Source: Andrena cerasifolii
Taxonomy: Eukaryota > Arthropoda > Insecta > Hymenoptera > Andrenidae
Assembly (NCBI RefSeq): GCF_050908995.1
Contig: NC_135124.1
Coordinates: 3,348,001-3,412,000 of the forward strand
Length of the DNA stretch: 64,000 bases
Reading direction: 5' to 3'
The translations under genes and the position numbers were made by a program. The notes beneath the pieces are model-generated. The model did not search any database and had not been told where the DNA came from. It was given only the letters and a program-made list of their open reading frames with translations. Shown here in pieces: positions 45,901-55,070 of the stretch. The first letter of the stretch is position 1. Each line of letters opens with the position of its first letter.

Positions 45901-48159
45901 TCATTCTGGGTGAATTTCAACTTTCGCTTCTGCGTCACCCTTAACATTGCCTTTTTTGTGAACAGCGTCGCGCATATGTGGGGGCAACGACCATACGACA
46001 AGTGAGTTTTCAAAATTCATGGCGATAATTGAAAAGGTCTTACAATAATCGATATTCAATTTAAGATTAATAAACAACATGGGGCTAATTTGAAAACCAA
46101 GCAAACAGTCTGTTAAAACATTTTATCGTCGTCTTTGATAATTCTTCGTTGAGGGGGTGTTCTAATGTAAGACGCGCTTTCTTTTACACAATCCTTGGTA
46201 TTTTTTATGACGCATCTGTACAACCTTTTTCCGTCATAATTTGATGCATATATTTATTCACATTTCAGTAATAATTATAAATTGTATTAGAAAGAAAGAA
46301 TTAAAATTTGTGACAGTGCAAGTGTTTGAACGTATTAGCTAAAAAAAAAGTCTTCCCAGTGTGTCCGGGATTCCGGCTATTCTACTCATCTGAAATAAAA
46401 AAACCAAAATGATTCTTAATTAGCACAAGTTTGGCTATAGCCGGGAGAAAAATTATGTCAAAGTCATGATTTTTTTCTCACTTCTTTAATACGCGAAAGG
46501 TACGGAAAACCTGAAAAATCGATAGTCAAACTTCAAATTGCCGCCATTAGTTCAATTGTCGATTTTTTCTTGTATTCTGGTACCGGCTATCTTGTTGATG
46601 AAAAATAATTATTTATCTTATCCGATTTCCTCATGTACTTGTTTCAAGAAAAACTTTGGTTACTAATAACACAGTTCGATAGGCATCTATAATATTCAAT
46701 AGCCGGTTCTTATAGGTTATCCTGCCCTGAAAACGAATCCGCAAAACGTTTGTCGCCATCACTCTCAGTTTTTGAGAAATTCGATTTTGAAAAAAACTGC
46801 AAATTTTCAACTTTGAACATCTTTTGTGTTGAAACGGCAATAGTTATTCGGTCGCTCGTTGCGTCAAATTATTCTGTGAACTCTCCCGAATACAACGATA
46901 TAAGTTATTATTACATTATGAACATTTAAATATGTTTAAACAACGATCAAAGGGAAAAGAACACCTGAAATGCACCCATTTTGCAGATATCTTTCAATTT
47001 ATTTCCAAAAGTAAGGGTCTAGGAGAAAATCTGACTACTCCACGAGATGCAGCGGACATTTTTCCTCCGGAAAGCATCAACAGAAGTGGTAAGTCATGTT
47101 TTGTTTTCAATACAGAAGCGAAATAGTTTCGCAAAACGTGCGCCGCCGACAGTGGTAGTCATGCGCGTTAAGCGATTGTGTTACGCTGAGCGGCAGTGGA
47201 TCACGCGCCGTCGTTGACTACCACTGTCGACGCCGCACGTTTTGCCAAACTATTTCGCTTCTGTATTGAAAACAAAACGTCACTTACCACTTCTGTTGAT
47301 GCTTTCCGATTGAAAAATGTCTGCTGCATCGCGTGGAGTAGTCAGATTTTCTCCTAGACTCTTAGTTTTGGAAATAAATTGAAAGATATCTGCAAAAATT
47401 GGTGCATTTTGGGTGTCCTTTTCCTTTGGATCGTTGTTTAAACATATTTAAATGCTTATAATTCAATAATAACTTATATCTTTGCATTCGAGAGGGTTTA
47501 TAGAATAATTATTACCGTTTCGACGCAAAAGATGTTCAAAGTTGAAAATTTACAGTTTTTTTCGAAATCAAATTTCTCAAAAATTGAGGGTGATGGCGAC
47601 AAACGGTTTGCGGATTCGTTTCCAGCGCACAAAAACCTATAAGAAACGGCTATTGAATGTTACATGTCAAAAAAAAGTCAAATTTTGTCGAACTGTATAA
47701 TCTAAACACAAAATAATTTTGTCTGGAGAACCAATGCCTCTCAACCCAAACAGTTGTTAACTCCCCTTTAAAACAGTCTTCCGCGTAAACCACGCGAGAC
47801 GATCAACTGTTACATGTACGCATCAAAAACCTGTACTCAATTTTAGGTACATCTCTCCAGTGGAGAACGTCGTAGTCTCGATCGCAGCGCTCGGCGAGGG
47901 CTGGCACAACTACCACCATGTTTTCCCATGGGACTACAAAACAGGAGAGCTGGGAAACTACTGCTTCAACGTGACAACGTGCTTCATCGACGCTTTCGCG
48001 CGGTTTGGTTGGGCCTACGATCGCAAATATGTGTCAGCAGCGATGGTCCGACGAAGGGCAAACCGATCTGGGGACGGCAGCCATGTTTGGGGATACGGCG
48101 ACGCTGACATTCCAACCGAAGACCTTTATGAACTGGACCTAATGGACAGAAAGCGATAA
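33585..48159 (+). CDS. Fatty acyl-CoA desaturase 1 (complete, 5 coding exons)
   Basis: An integral ER membrane desaturase that uses O2 and electrons from cytochrome b5 to insert a cis double bond into acyl-CoA (delta-9/delta-11 class in insects). Coding exons are 33720-33993, 37866-37996, 44265-44470, 45816-46001 and 47847-48159: 1110 nt, 369 residues plus TAA, the usual family length. Intron phases are 1, 0, 2, 2 and all junctions are GT-AG. The three histidine boxes are HRLWSH (residues 108-113), HRVHH (145-149) and HNYHH (286-290), plus the NSVAH metal-ligand motif (253-257). Hydrophobic segments near 60-100, 120-135 and 205-255 fit four transmembrane helices. Other family signatures are YSETDADPHNAKRGFFF and HHVFPWDYKTGELGNY. 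The enzyme looks intact. Introns are 1.3-6.3 kb and packed with transposons. The exact regiospecificity (delta-9 or delta-11) cannot be read from sequence. Confidence 0.95.
34200..34495. repeat. Interspersed repeat ending ATCACCCTG before TATA
   Basis: The right boundary ATCACCCTG then TATATAA matches the reversed start of the CAGGGTG(A/T) repeats in this window. The left limit is uncertain. The minus-strand open frame inside shows no domain. Confidence 0.35.
34634..35420 (+). pseudogene. Non-LTR retrotransposon ORF2 C-terminal remnant, split by a MITE
   Basis: The + frame from 34634 reads YIKHLESVQHRFLRFAAR and DRRLDSDLVFLNKVVNS, then DCPDLL. This is the region after the reverse-transcriptase domain of jockey/I-type LINE proteins. 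The frame is cut at 34894 by the CAAGG foldback element. After that element the coding-like sequence appears to resume at about 35309. The RT core, endonuclease and 5' end are absent, so this is a dead 5'-truncated copy in intron 1 of desaturase 1. Confidence 0.75.
34895..35305. mobile_element. CAAGG foldback MITE, copy 2
   Basis: 411-bp palindrome with ends CAAGGGAAGATCCCG and GGGATGTTCCCTTG, flanked by TAA on both sides (34892-34894, 35306-35308). It is inserted in the LINE remnant, so it is younger than that LINE copy. Confidence 0.8.
35828..36118. mobile_element. TTAA-type MITE (GGTGAMTGTCCC ends), 291 bp
   Basis: The left end TAAGGTGAATGTCCC and AATTTCTGCT pairs with the right end AGCAGAAATTGGGACAGTCACCTTA. 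The flanks GTAA/TTAT look like a decayed TTAA. Lies in desaturase 1 intron 1. Confidence 0.6.
36445..37830. mobile_element. Foldback element with ACTTCCGAATGGCC arms, copy 1
   Basis: The left arm 36450-36590 (CTTCCGAATGGCC, ATTGTAGCTTCGGGTATT) is complementary to the right arm 37680-37825. Inside lie copy 3 of the CAAGG MITE and a block (37495-37630) with CACATCGGTTCGCTACC. That block recurs in copy 2 at 48462-49195. The right end lies about 40 bp before the exon 2 acceptor, so it sits in the branch-point region. Confidence 0.65.
36689..37120. mobile_element. CAAGG foldback MITE, copy 3
   Basis: 432-bp palindrome with ends CAAGGGAACATCCCG and GGGATCTTCCCTTG, flanked by TCA on both sides. Nested in the 36445-37830 element. 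Confidence 0.8.
37866..37996 (+). CDS. Desaturase 1 exon 2 (histidine box I)
   Basis: 131 nt between the acceptor TTTTGTTGCAG and the donor GTTCGT. Carries GITAGAHRLWSH and KAKWPLR. Exon 2 of the second desaturase has the identical length. Confidence 0.95.
38763..39894. mobile_element. TA-flanked element with ~190-bp TIRs, 1.13 kb
   Basis: Ends CAGGGTCATCCGTTAAAAC and the complement, bordered by TA (38761-38762, 39895-39896). TIRs of about 190 bp include AGGTTGC, CTGTTCGCGCGCGC and TCCAGCGGTCGCTGGC. A short + frame at 39006-39200 shows no transposase motif. The TA duplication fits a non-autonomous Tc1/mariner-like element. In desaturase 1 intron 2. Confidence 0.8.
40230..40775. repeat. Foldback repeat with CTCGTTCCATCTCGC arms
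   Basis: CCCCACCACTTTCTCG and GCGAGATGGAATGAAAGCG at the left are complemented at the right (CGTTCCATCTCGC, AGAAGTGGTGGGG). Related segments with GTTCCATCTCGC and CGAGACAAA occur at 60590-60760 and 63060-63390, so this is a family. Confidence 0.6.
41297..43686. mobile_element. TIR element (AAAGGCAGGGTCCCACTAG ends) hosting a mini-LTR element
   Basis: The left end AAAGGCAGGGTCCCACTAG is followed by GCGCGCCGC repeats and the right end is its complement; CTTGAAAGGGTC and GACCCTTTCAAG form inner matching arms. It is embedded in a CAGGGTGTCC-type repeat ending at 43720. It has no transposase. A miniature LTR retrotransposon (42431-43252) occupies part of its interior. Confidence 0.65.
42431..43252 (-). 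mobile_element. Miniature LTR retrotransposon (TRIM-like), minus strand
   Basis: Two direct repeats (about 42431-42830 and 42882-43252) share GTCGCCTCCGGCGTAACC, CACGCTTTTTGGAGTACTG and GGGGCCGGGACGTCACA. On the minus strand each starts TGTGACGTCCCGG and ends in CA. The 51 bp between them holds TTGGTGGCAGCGG just after one LTR (primer-site position) and GAAGGGGGGAGA just before the other (polypurine tract). That is the skeleton of an LTR element with no coding region. The outer boundary is approximate and I see no clear target duplication. Confidence 0.7.
44265..44470 (+). CDS. Desaturase 1 exon 3 (histidine box II)
   Basis: 206 nt from the acceptor CTACCTACAG to the donor GTGAGC. Encodes WALDHRVHHK, SETDADPHN and the cytosolic loop through DLEADPIVMWQK. 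Confidence 0.95.
45007..45244. mobile_element. hAT-like MITE, 238 bp
   Basis: Ends CAGGGGTGTCGAACT and AGTTCGACACCCCTG approximate perfect TIRs. An exact 8-bp duplication ATGTATAC flanks it (44999-45006, 45245-45252). Located in desaturase 1 intron 3. Open frames through it are incidental. Confidence 0.85.
45816..46001 (+). CDS. Desaturase 1 exon 4 (membrane helices, NSVAH)
   Basis: 186 nt from the acceptor TCCATTTACAG to the donor GTGAGT. Encodes two hydrophobic segments and NSVAHMWGQRPYD. Confidence 0.95.
46670..47697. mobile_element. CACTG/CACAG-type inverted-repeat element, copy 2 (uninterrupted)
   Basis: Ends CACAGTTCGA and TCGAACTGTA, flanked by TAA. Long arms (46690-47145 and 47225-47660) match each other and copy 1 at 1588-3735. 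Its centre keeps a single TTAA at 47168-47171 where copy 1 carries 1.4 kb of inserted elements. Located in desaturase 1 intron 4. Confidence 0.75.
47847..48159 (+). CDS. Desaturase 1 exon 5 (histidine box III, stop)
   Basis: 313 nt from the acceptor CAATTTTAG to the TAA at 48157-48159. Encodes GEGWHNYHHVFPWDY and the C-terminal tail ending DLMDRKR. Confidence 0.95.
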
Positions 48160-48461
48160 TAGCATTTTACCTTTGCCCATGAAAAAGCACTACTTCCCAA
48201 TTTTCACGAAAAGTAAACCAAATGATTCAATAACAAGCGTAGAATTTGTTTGTTAAACATGTAATATTTTCTTCTAGATAGGATGTTTGAAGTTCGATGG
48301 AATTTATAATTTAACATACGAACATTTAATGTGTATCTTTAGTCATAGTGTGCTATACCGACTTACTTCTGTGGTGGTTACATTTTTAATGCAATCTGTA
48401 AACCGACATGTGTTGCGTACAAGATCAGATTTTGTACGTAAATATTTATTTACTATCAAAA
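48160..48461 (+). other. Probable 3' UTR of desaturase 1
   Basis: Sequence after the stop is AT-rich without a canonical AATAAA until 48599, inside the next foldback element. The transcript end cannot be fixed. Confidence 0.35.
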
Positions 48462-49195
48462 AATTGGATGTACTTCCGAATGGCCCCAGTGGCTGATCGA
48501 CGCGAGGTTTGAGGAGAGGGGTGGGGAGGTAATGTGGACCCTACATCTCAAATTGTAGCTTCGAGTATTTATTAGTTTCCGAAATATTAATAAAAAATTA
48601 TTATTATTTTTTTACATATTATTTTTTTGAACTACATACACATAGCTCTAACGAGGATCCATCCTGACCCCCAATTTGTTCTACGAACAGCTGCACGCGT
48701 GCGCCTTACCTCCGTGTGCCCCTCAGGCGCCTAAATGGCTTGCATATTTAGCTGAAATTCAAAGTCAATTTTGTCGAAAACGAAACGCGATATTAAAAAA
48801 TTGTATTCTATATTTTCGTCTTATTTTGGCCTGTGAAATCGCCCCCTAGACTATTGATTATCAATAGAATAATAGGTATCCACTCCGAATAATAGAATGG
48901 ATCTTATCCGCAAGTTTCTGGTTCAGATCTTCAAACTCACATCGGTTCGCTACAATGCTTTACGCGCCCCCCGCCCTCATCTAGCCCCAACCAATACTAA
49001 TATCCAGAACAAGTTGGAAGTGGAATGCGTTACGTCGAAATAAGTCAACAGAAATACTAAATTTGTTTTATTAGTATCTCGAAAACTAATAAATACCCGA
49101 AGCTACAATTTTAGATGTAGGGTCCACACCTCCTCCCCACCCCTTTCCTCAAACCTCGTGTCAATCGGCCACTAGGGTCATTCGGAAGTACACCC
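48462..49195. mobile_element. Foldback element with ACTTCCGAATGGCC arms, copy 2
   Basis: Left arm 48470-48600 and right arm 49075-49192 are complementary (CTTCCGAATGGCC, AGTTTCCGAAATATTAATA-type blocks) and match 36445-37830. Between them is a partial arm of the TA/CAGG family (48700-48850, TATTTTCGTCTTATTTTGGC) and the CACATCGGTTCGCTAC block. Confidence 0.65.
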
Positions 49196-49689
49196 AAAAG
49201 ATTTCATGTTGCAAATGGAAAACTTCGAATTCAAGGGGAACCCAGAAGTATAATTGTAAATGTACTGGTGAGACGGGTTGTCTTTATGGATCGTTAGTTA
49301 ATTTATCTTTATAACAATGGCATACAAACAATTTTGATAAGTTTCCAAATGGTTCGGAGAAGAAATCGACTTAAATGTTGGAGGATGTTGTAGGGTCGAC
49401 AGCTCACATTCTTTGCCCTCTCCCTGTTGTCTTAGACACTTTCCTTGTTATTGTTAATGTTATTAGTTTTATTATCATCCACTAGTATTGTATATACATA
49501 TTTTATACTTTATAATATTATCATTAGCAGAATTGCTTATTACTCATATTTATAAAGTGAGCTAGATTGGTTCCGCTTTGCTACTACAGCAGAGGTGCAC
49601 AAAGAGCTGCTCGGATCCAGAGACCTGTTTGTGATCCTGGGCGCCGGATTAGCGCCAACGTGGCGTTGTGTAACGTAATAGCTGTACTA
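49196..49689. other. Spacer, no gene seen
   Basis: No feature recognised. Confidence 0.4.
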
Positions 49690-50401
49690 CAGTGTTATCT
49701 CGTTATGAGTACAAGTTGCCTGTTTCGTTAAGGGTACATCTATGCCCGCTACTTCTTTTGTAGTCGCTGCGGCGAGTGCGTAAGGGCCTATGCACACGGC
49801 GACTTTTTGCAGCGATACAGTCGCGATACACTCGCAAAGAGGCCGCGATGCTAGCGCGTTGGAGTCTCTGCCCGTTTATCTTTGCACACTTGCGTAGCAC
49901 AGTCGCGATGCAGCAGCGATACGAATGTGACGCAGTGTTCGGAACGATGTAGCTGCAGTGGTGGAGGGGGAAACACCTACGGGAGCGGTGGTAATGTGTG
50001 CGTGACTGACGCAGGCGCAGTTCGTGCACACATTACCACCGCTCCTGTAGGTGTTTCCCCCTCCATAAGTGCAGCCGAATCCATCCGAACTCTGCCGAAC
50101 ACTGAATGAACAAGCTTAGTCGCGCGTTTGCATCGATACAATAGCTGGCAATTGTTTCAGTTGCCACTCTGCAGTGCTTCAAGCGAGCATGCGACTGCAT
50201 CGCTGCAAAAAGTCGCCGTGTGTATAGGCCCTAAGACCGAGAATCAGCAAAAGGGCACGCGATAAGGACAAGTGATAAATTTTCTTTGAGATAGCGGCAG
50301 CATCGTATTACTGAAAGAAGAAAGGCGAGCTGAATAGCACTCCGTTTTGTGAAAGGTATAGCTTGTTCTCCGAGAGTCGTACTCATAACGAGACAGAACT
50401 G
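49690..50401. mobile_element. TA-flanked pogo/Tc1-like MITE (host element)
   Basis: TIRs of about 23 bp, CAGTGTTATCTCGTTATGAG at the left and the complement at the right with small changes, bordered by TA (49688-49689, 50402-50403). The interior is mostly the nested 49780-50235 element. CAGT ends with a TA duplication suggest a pogo/Tc1-like mobiliser. Confidence 0.65.
49780..50235. mobile_element. TTAA-type foldback element (GGGCCTATGCACACGGCGAC ends), nested
   Basis: TAAGGGCCTATGCACACGG and then CGACTTTTTGCAGCGAT pair with the exact complement at the right. The central part is another palindrome (GTGTTTCCCCCTCC, CATTACCACCGCTCC). Flanks GTAA/CTAA look like decayed TTAA. Confidence 0.7.
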
Positions 50402-50411
50402 TATTATATAG

Positions 50412-50866
50412 CAGTGATGCCCAACCGGTGGGTCGCGACCGCCAAATGGATCGCGAAGTGGTTTTCTTGAGGGTCGCCACGGTTTATTTTTGTTAATATC
50501 CTTAAGTTAAAATTATAATCTGAAATACCTATTTTTAATGTGTTTTCTTTACCTTATTAAATTTACCTTACCTTAGGCAGGGTGCAGACGAGTGATTTGC
50601 GACAGTTTGCCGCTGGGTTCAATTGCGGTGAAGCAATACGTGCGTTCGTCAAAATGAACGCAAACATACCGCCTAGTAGCCGCAAAACTTTGCGTCCCGT
50701 GTGAACTAATTCGTATAAATTTATGTTCTGCTAAAACGCGCGCGGCAGATCGCCGCGGCGCAAACCGCTCGTTTGCACCGGGCCTTATATGGGGGAGGGA
50801 GGCTGCCGCAGATTATTTGAATATTATAAAAGGGGGTCGCGATTTAAAAAGGGTTGGGAAACACTG
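50412..50866. mobile_element. hAT-like MITE, 455 bp (host element)
   Basis: Ends CAGTGATGCCCAACC and GGTTGGGAAACACTG are inverted. Exact 8-bp duplication TTATATAG (50404-50411, 50867-50874). The motif GGGTCGCGACC near both ends is typical of hAT miniature elements. A second element is nested inside. Confidence 0.9.
50573..50789. mobile_element. TTAA-type MITE nested in a hAT-like element
   Basis: The left end TTAGGCAGGGTGCAGACGAG and the right end, complement of ATAAGGCCCGGTGCAAACGAG, enclose a GC-rich interior (TTTGCG repeats). It belongs by its termini to the same group as 41297-43686 and 49780-50235. Confidence 0.65.
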
Positions 50867-50874
50867 TTATATAG

Positions 50875-51289
50875 TTTCCAAAATCTAAGAAAGTGTAGTC
50901 AGCATTTTATATAATTTTTTACCTCACAATTGTTGGTTCATTGCATGAAAATTTTGTTAACACTTAATATCTTGCAAATTTTCATGTAGAAAATAACAGG
51001 ATTTGTGTTATTACTCAACAGATACCGAAGAATATTATAATACATATAAGTAATCTTGTGTAATTATTCTAATAATAATACAATATGGTCTCGTATAAAT
51101 CGTTTTTATTTCAAATAATAATTTATTTTATAACTACAATAAGTAAAAAGCACTTTAAAGATAAAAACAAACAATATTTTATATCAAGGGCTATACAATA
51201 CGCACAGTTTTCATTTAATACCGAAATGAATTCACCAAATTTGTGATGAGCTCAATCTTATCAACTTTGAGGATCTAATATATCAGCCT
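50875..51289. other. AT-rich spacer, no gene seen
   Basis: No feature recognised. Confidence 0.4.
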
Positions 51290-51515
51290 AAAACCCTGCT
51301 AACCATCTGTCTCCAGTCTGACATCAGATTGGTAGCAGGGTCTGGCTCTGGCATGAGAGCGCAGAGTCTGACGTCAGAACCGTAGCAGACGGCAGAATCT
51401 GCTGCGGATCTGCTGTTGATCTGACATCAGGCACTGACATCAGGCTCTGCACCTCAGAACGCAGCCATCTGCGGACACAGACGACTACGGTTCTGATGTC
51501 AGATTCTGCTGCCCA
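51290..51515. repeat. Palindromic repeat cluster (TCTGACATCAG units)
   Basis: TCTGACRTCAG recurs at least six times in both orientations. GTCTGACGTCAGAACCGTAG pairs with CTACGGTTCTGATGTCAGA. It looks like a degenerate foldback element. Confidence 0.6.
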
Positions 51516-52069
51516 GATCTAGCTATCAAGGAAGATAAATGCCCTCGCCAGTTGATGATAAAGTCTCAAATCGATTCTTTCTCCGACACAATATGTAGTA
51601 ATAAAGAGGTAGACATAGTAGCCTACGTACCTCAGGGTGAGCAGGTTATGTTAGACCTGGGACATCGGATAGGCTTTAACAAAAAGCACCCGCCCAGGTC
51701 TCCGGCTTGGCACCCACGGCTTGTGTCGGGTTAGGGGCTGACAAGCCAAATTTAGAGGCTGAAAGATGCCGGCTTTTATTTGAGACCAAGTCCATTGATG
51801 ATGGGACATGATCCTCCGTTAGTATGGCCTCAGGAAACAGTGACTTAAGCAAACAGAATAACACTAGAGTCCTAATGACAAAGACTACCTCATTAACGCC
51901 AATCACCCATCACTCTTTTCCCCCTAATATTATTTACTCAAAGATTATCTCTATATACGCAAGGATAATTTTATTCATTTCTTTTTCTCTCGATCATGAA
52001 GTTCAATCATAGCTTACTAAAGATTTGCTAGCTAATAATAAATTCTCACTTGAACAGATTAGATCACAT

Positions 52070-52375
52070 AACCCCAATGTCGGAGAGACAATGGTCTTTC
52101 TCAACATAAAATCTCTTATCCTTCATCTTATGTAAAGTCACGTCCAGCAGAATCAGTAAATCAGAATCGTCTTAAATCTTCGGTAAGTTCCCTCAAACAC
52201 CTCATAGATACTTTGGATGTCCAAGCAGCCAGCATTTGTGACTATGATAATAATATCGAGCCTGTTAGTTGGGATTTCATTGAATGTCTTCTAAAACAGG
52301 AATTAAATAGCTTAGAATATGCGATTACGGTTCGCGCCAACAAAGTTATAGCTCCATCTCCATCTAGGCTTTAAT
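52070..52375 (+). pseudogene. Possible retrotransposon coding remnant
   Basis: The + strand reads as a coding-like stretch (SSLKHLIDTLDVQAAS, then VSWDFIECLLKQELNSLEYA) ending in a stop near 52373. The last part resembles the helix before the first RT motifs of LINE proteins. No RT catalytic motif is present, so the assignment is weak. Confidence 0.3.
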
Positions 52376-52510
52376 TCTTCCAAAAGAATTTTATGAATTT
52401 GCCATAGGTGGTCATCGGGTATTCGTAGTTATACGAATTATATAATATAGATATAGATAATACGAGTTATAAGTTATATTCCCTAGGAGTTTGTTAAACA
52501 AATCCCACGA

Positions 52511-52720
52511 ATGTTTGTTGATTATTTGGATGACTTATTTCCGAAGATAAGCACACCCCAGGCTATAGCAGTGGCAAATCTGGAAAGGACAAAGCAGAAA
52601 AGTAAATTGGATTACGATAGAAGGGTCAACTCTTACAAATCCTCTGCAGGTGACGATATATATGTATTCTACCACTGCGACATACGCGTAACTAAAGGCG
52701 GAAACAGACTGTTATAGCGA
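52511..52720 (+). pseudogene. LTR-retrotransposon integrase C-terminal fragment
   Basis: The frame encodes LERTKQKSKLDYDRRVNSYK followed by GDDIYVFY, the pattern at the integrase C-terminus of Ty3/gypsy-like Pol (conserved YD, then VGDxVYV). No core DDE domain, protease or RT lies next to it, and the fragment ends in a stop at 52717. Dead remnant. Confidence 0.6.
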
Positions 52721-52814
52721 CGTAAAATGCTTGTCTTTAACACGTCGTGGGTTATCTGGGTAATTGTCTGTATTAATTCTAAAAAAATGGGTGCGGTTAA
52801 TAAGTTCATTTCAC

Positions 52815-52817
<3 letters not shown>

Positions 52818-52865
<48 letters not shown>
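52818..52865. repeat. (AT)n microsatellite
   Basis: Uninterrupted dinucleotide run of about 47 bp. Confidence 0.95.
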
Positions 52866-52871
<6 letters not shown>

Positions 52872-53285
52872 ATACGTATATACGTGTGGTGGGAGAATAA
52901 CCCTCACGAAACTCACCGGCCAATATATCTGGCTTCGACCTTAGTTCTTATTTTTTACCCCTCAATTCATATTAAATCGTGTTATTGCTTGTTATGACAA
53001 TATTTATCTGTCTACTGTATATTACGAATAAAATATTGATTTTGTGATTTTAGAATAATGTTGTTGCTGAAGTCTGTAGTTTGTGTATTGTACAGAATAT
53101 AATATTTACGTGGTATAAATAAGGTGTGTTTTTCTGTGTCCTGTACTTCACCGGTGCTACAGTAGTAATCCCACTAAAAATAGATGGGGTACATTAGGTG
53201 ATAGGGACACTGGCAGTAATTAGGACATCTAATACTTCTTTACAAATATCTTTTGTTGCTGTATACAGGTTCACATTTTGCTTTA

Positions 53286-53425
53286 ACCCTATAGTGCTAA
53301 TTAAGTAATTGTATTAATTATTTATATCACATATTGTCCATGTTCGTATTTATTACCTCGGAGATTGCCTGTGAAATGCCGCAACCTATGCGTGTAGTTC
53401 CCGCAACGTCGATCACAGAATACGG
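53286..53425 (+). repeat. Direct repeat pair partner (with 54475-54620)
   Basis: Shares GTGCTAATTAAGTAATTGTA, ACATATTGTCCAT and CCGCAACGTCGATCACAGAA with 54475-54620, in permuted order. The two copies bracket the solo LTR. Confidence 0.5.
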
Positions 53426-53758
53426 ACTTAAATATTTTCACTCGTGTAACGTTCCCAGACTGAATCATTATCATTTTTCGTTCTTTTTATTATAACAACT
53501 ATTGTCATACCGTATATAGTACATAAGTAGCAAGTAGATAAACTACATAACCCCTACCGACAAACTTAGGAACTAGCTTTAGCGGCGCGCATGCGCAACC
53601 GTCAGTCGGTCGACGAACGGACTGGAGTACGGATCGCGTGCACATGCGCAGAAGCGTACAGGCGAGCGAACGCAAAGTGTAAAGCGAAACGTAACGCGAG
53701 TAAATCCTGATTGGCGCGGGTCAAGTACGTTCAGTGATAGTCAAGGATCACGAAGTAG

Positions 53759-53766
53759 TATAAATA
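53759..53766 (+). promoter_or_regulatory. TATA box of the solo LTR
   Basis: TATAAATA about 30 bp upstream of the initiator-like TCACTC in GGAATCACTCTTCC (53787-53800), which fits a polymerase II start inside the LTR. Confidence 0.6.
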
Positions 53767-54119
53767 CAGGCCCGCCAGCGGAGCGGAATCACTCTTCCTC
53801 TTATTCTGACTCTTACTATTACTTGACCATCAGTCTTGTCAAGACGGTAACGACCCCGTCACGCTAAGAGTAGATAATCATATTCAATCTTTCTTCCATC
53901 TCGGGACGCTTTAACCGGCTCTTCGGCTACCATCTTAGATAGCTGAGGCTCAGCTTCTAGGCACCAGGAAGCCAATAATCCATACCAAAGATAACCAAGT
54001 CATGGTTCCTGATTACTATTCCAATTCTAAGGAATGAACTCTCAATTCTCTACTTAAACTAAGACTGTACTCACGAAAGAGTCATACCTCCAAATCTTGT
54101 ACTACTATATCGACAAAAG

Positions 54120-54300
54120 TGCCATAAGCGCCTTTATATTCTATCATACCGACCTAGCGTCATTATAAAGTTCGTTCGACTTTATATTCTATCATACCGA
54201 CCTAGCGTCATTATTCGTTCGACTTTATGTTCTATTATACCGACTCAGCGTCGTTACTTGTTTAAACTTCATGTTCTGTTATACCGACCGAGTGCGCCAT
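54120..54300 (+). repeat. Four-unit tandem repeat in the solo LTR
   Basis: Units of about 45-55 bp share TTTATATTCTATCATACCGA and CAGCGTC or TAGCGTCATTA, decaying toward the right. Confidence 0.75.
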
Positions 54301-54490
54301 TGATAACTTGTTCTATTCTTTCGACTCAATTCTTGTTCATGAAATTTATTTCTTAATCGCACGCCACCCGAACCAATCCCACAATTCCGCGAGTAACCGC
54401 TCTACTTGTGGATATTCCCTGTAACACGCGGCGGCGCCTCGCGCAGAACGTTACACTCGCAATCTACGCGGAGCGTTCCCGCAACGTCGA

Positions 54491-54633
54491 TCACAGAATA
54501 CAGTCTTAGATTCCATAGTGCTAATTAAGTAATTGTATTAATTACATATACACATTATACACATATTGTCCATTTTCACATTTATTCCCTCGAAAGTTAC
54601 CTGTGGAATCTAAGACTGTATTCCGTGTGTTGG
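54491..54633. repeat. Short inverted repeat element, ~143 bp
   Basis: ACAGAATACAGTCTTAGATTC pairs with its complement GAATCTAAGACTGTATTCCGT. The AT-rich centre is the block shared with 53286-53425. Confidence 0.6.
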
Positions 54634-54925
54634 CATTTCAGGAACGCCTCCGTTCTCTACGTTCCGCGTCGAGTCGCCACAATATTTTTCTTTTTCTTTT
54701 ATATATTAATTCTCATTATCCTTATATTATGTTATATTGTACCTAAAACATTTTGTATTAGCAATAAGACGCGAGCACGCGTACGAATGAACGCGATCTA
54801 GCGACCAGTGAAGGAACTAAGCGAAGTGAACGCATGCGCAGTGTCATTCAACAGAGCGAGTGAACCGAGTGCGGACCGCTAACGGATCGAGTACGCATGC
54901 GCAAAACGTACGATCGTCCGAACAC

Positions 54926-55070
54926 CTAAGGCGGTATTCACAGTCGCGTCTTGAGCAAATGCTTATGATCATCTTCTACAAGACGATCTTGTTTCCCTGA
55001 AGACGTCAGGTATTCACAGTCGTTGCTCAAGATGATCTTAAGCAATTGCTTATATCTTATATCCATTTTC
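54926..55070 (+). repeat. Direct repeat with TTAA-type terminus
   Basis: TAAGGCGGTATTCACAGTCG is followed by a second GGTATTCACAGTCG at about 55010. Its first bases match the TTAA-type termini of this window, but no inverted partner is visible. Confidence 0.4.

Larger units (their letters stand above)
53445..54455 (+). mobile_element. Solo LTR, 1.01 kb
   Basis: Begins TGTAACGTTC and ends GAACGTTACA, flanked by the 4-bp duplication CTCG (53441-53444, 54456-54459). It contains a TATA box and an internal tandem repeat but no coding sequence. This is the usual product of recombination between the two LTRs of a retrotransposon. A 4-bp duplication fits Ty3/gypsy-like elements of insects. The integrase fragment 0.7 kb upstream may or may not be the same family. 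Confidence 0.8.
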
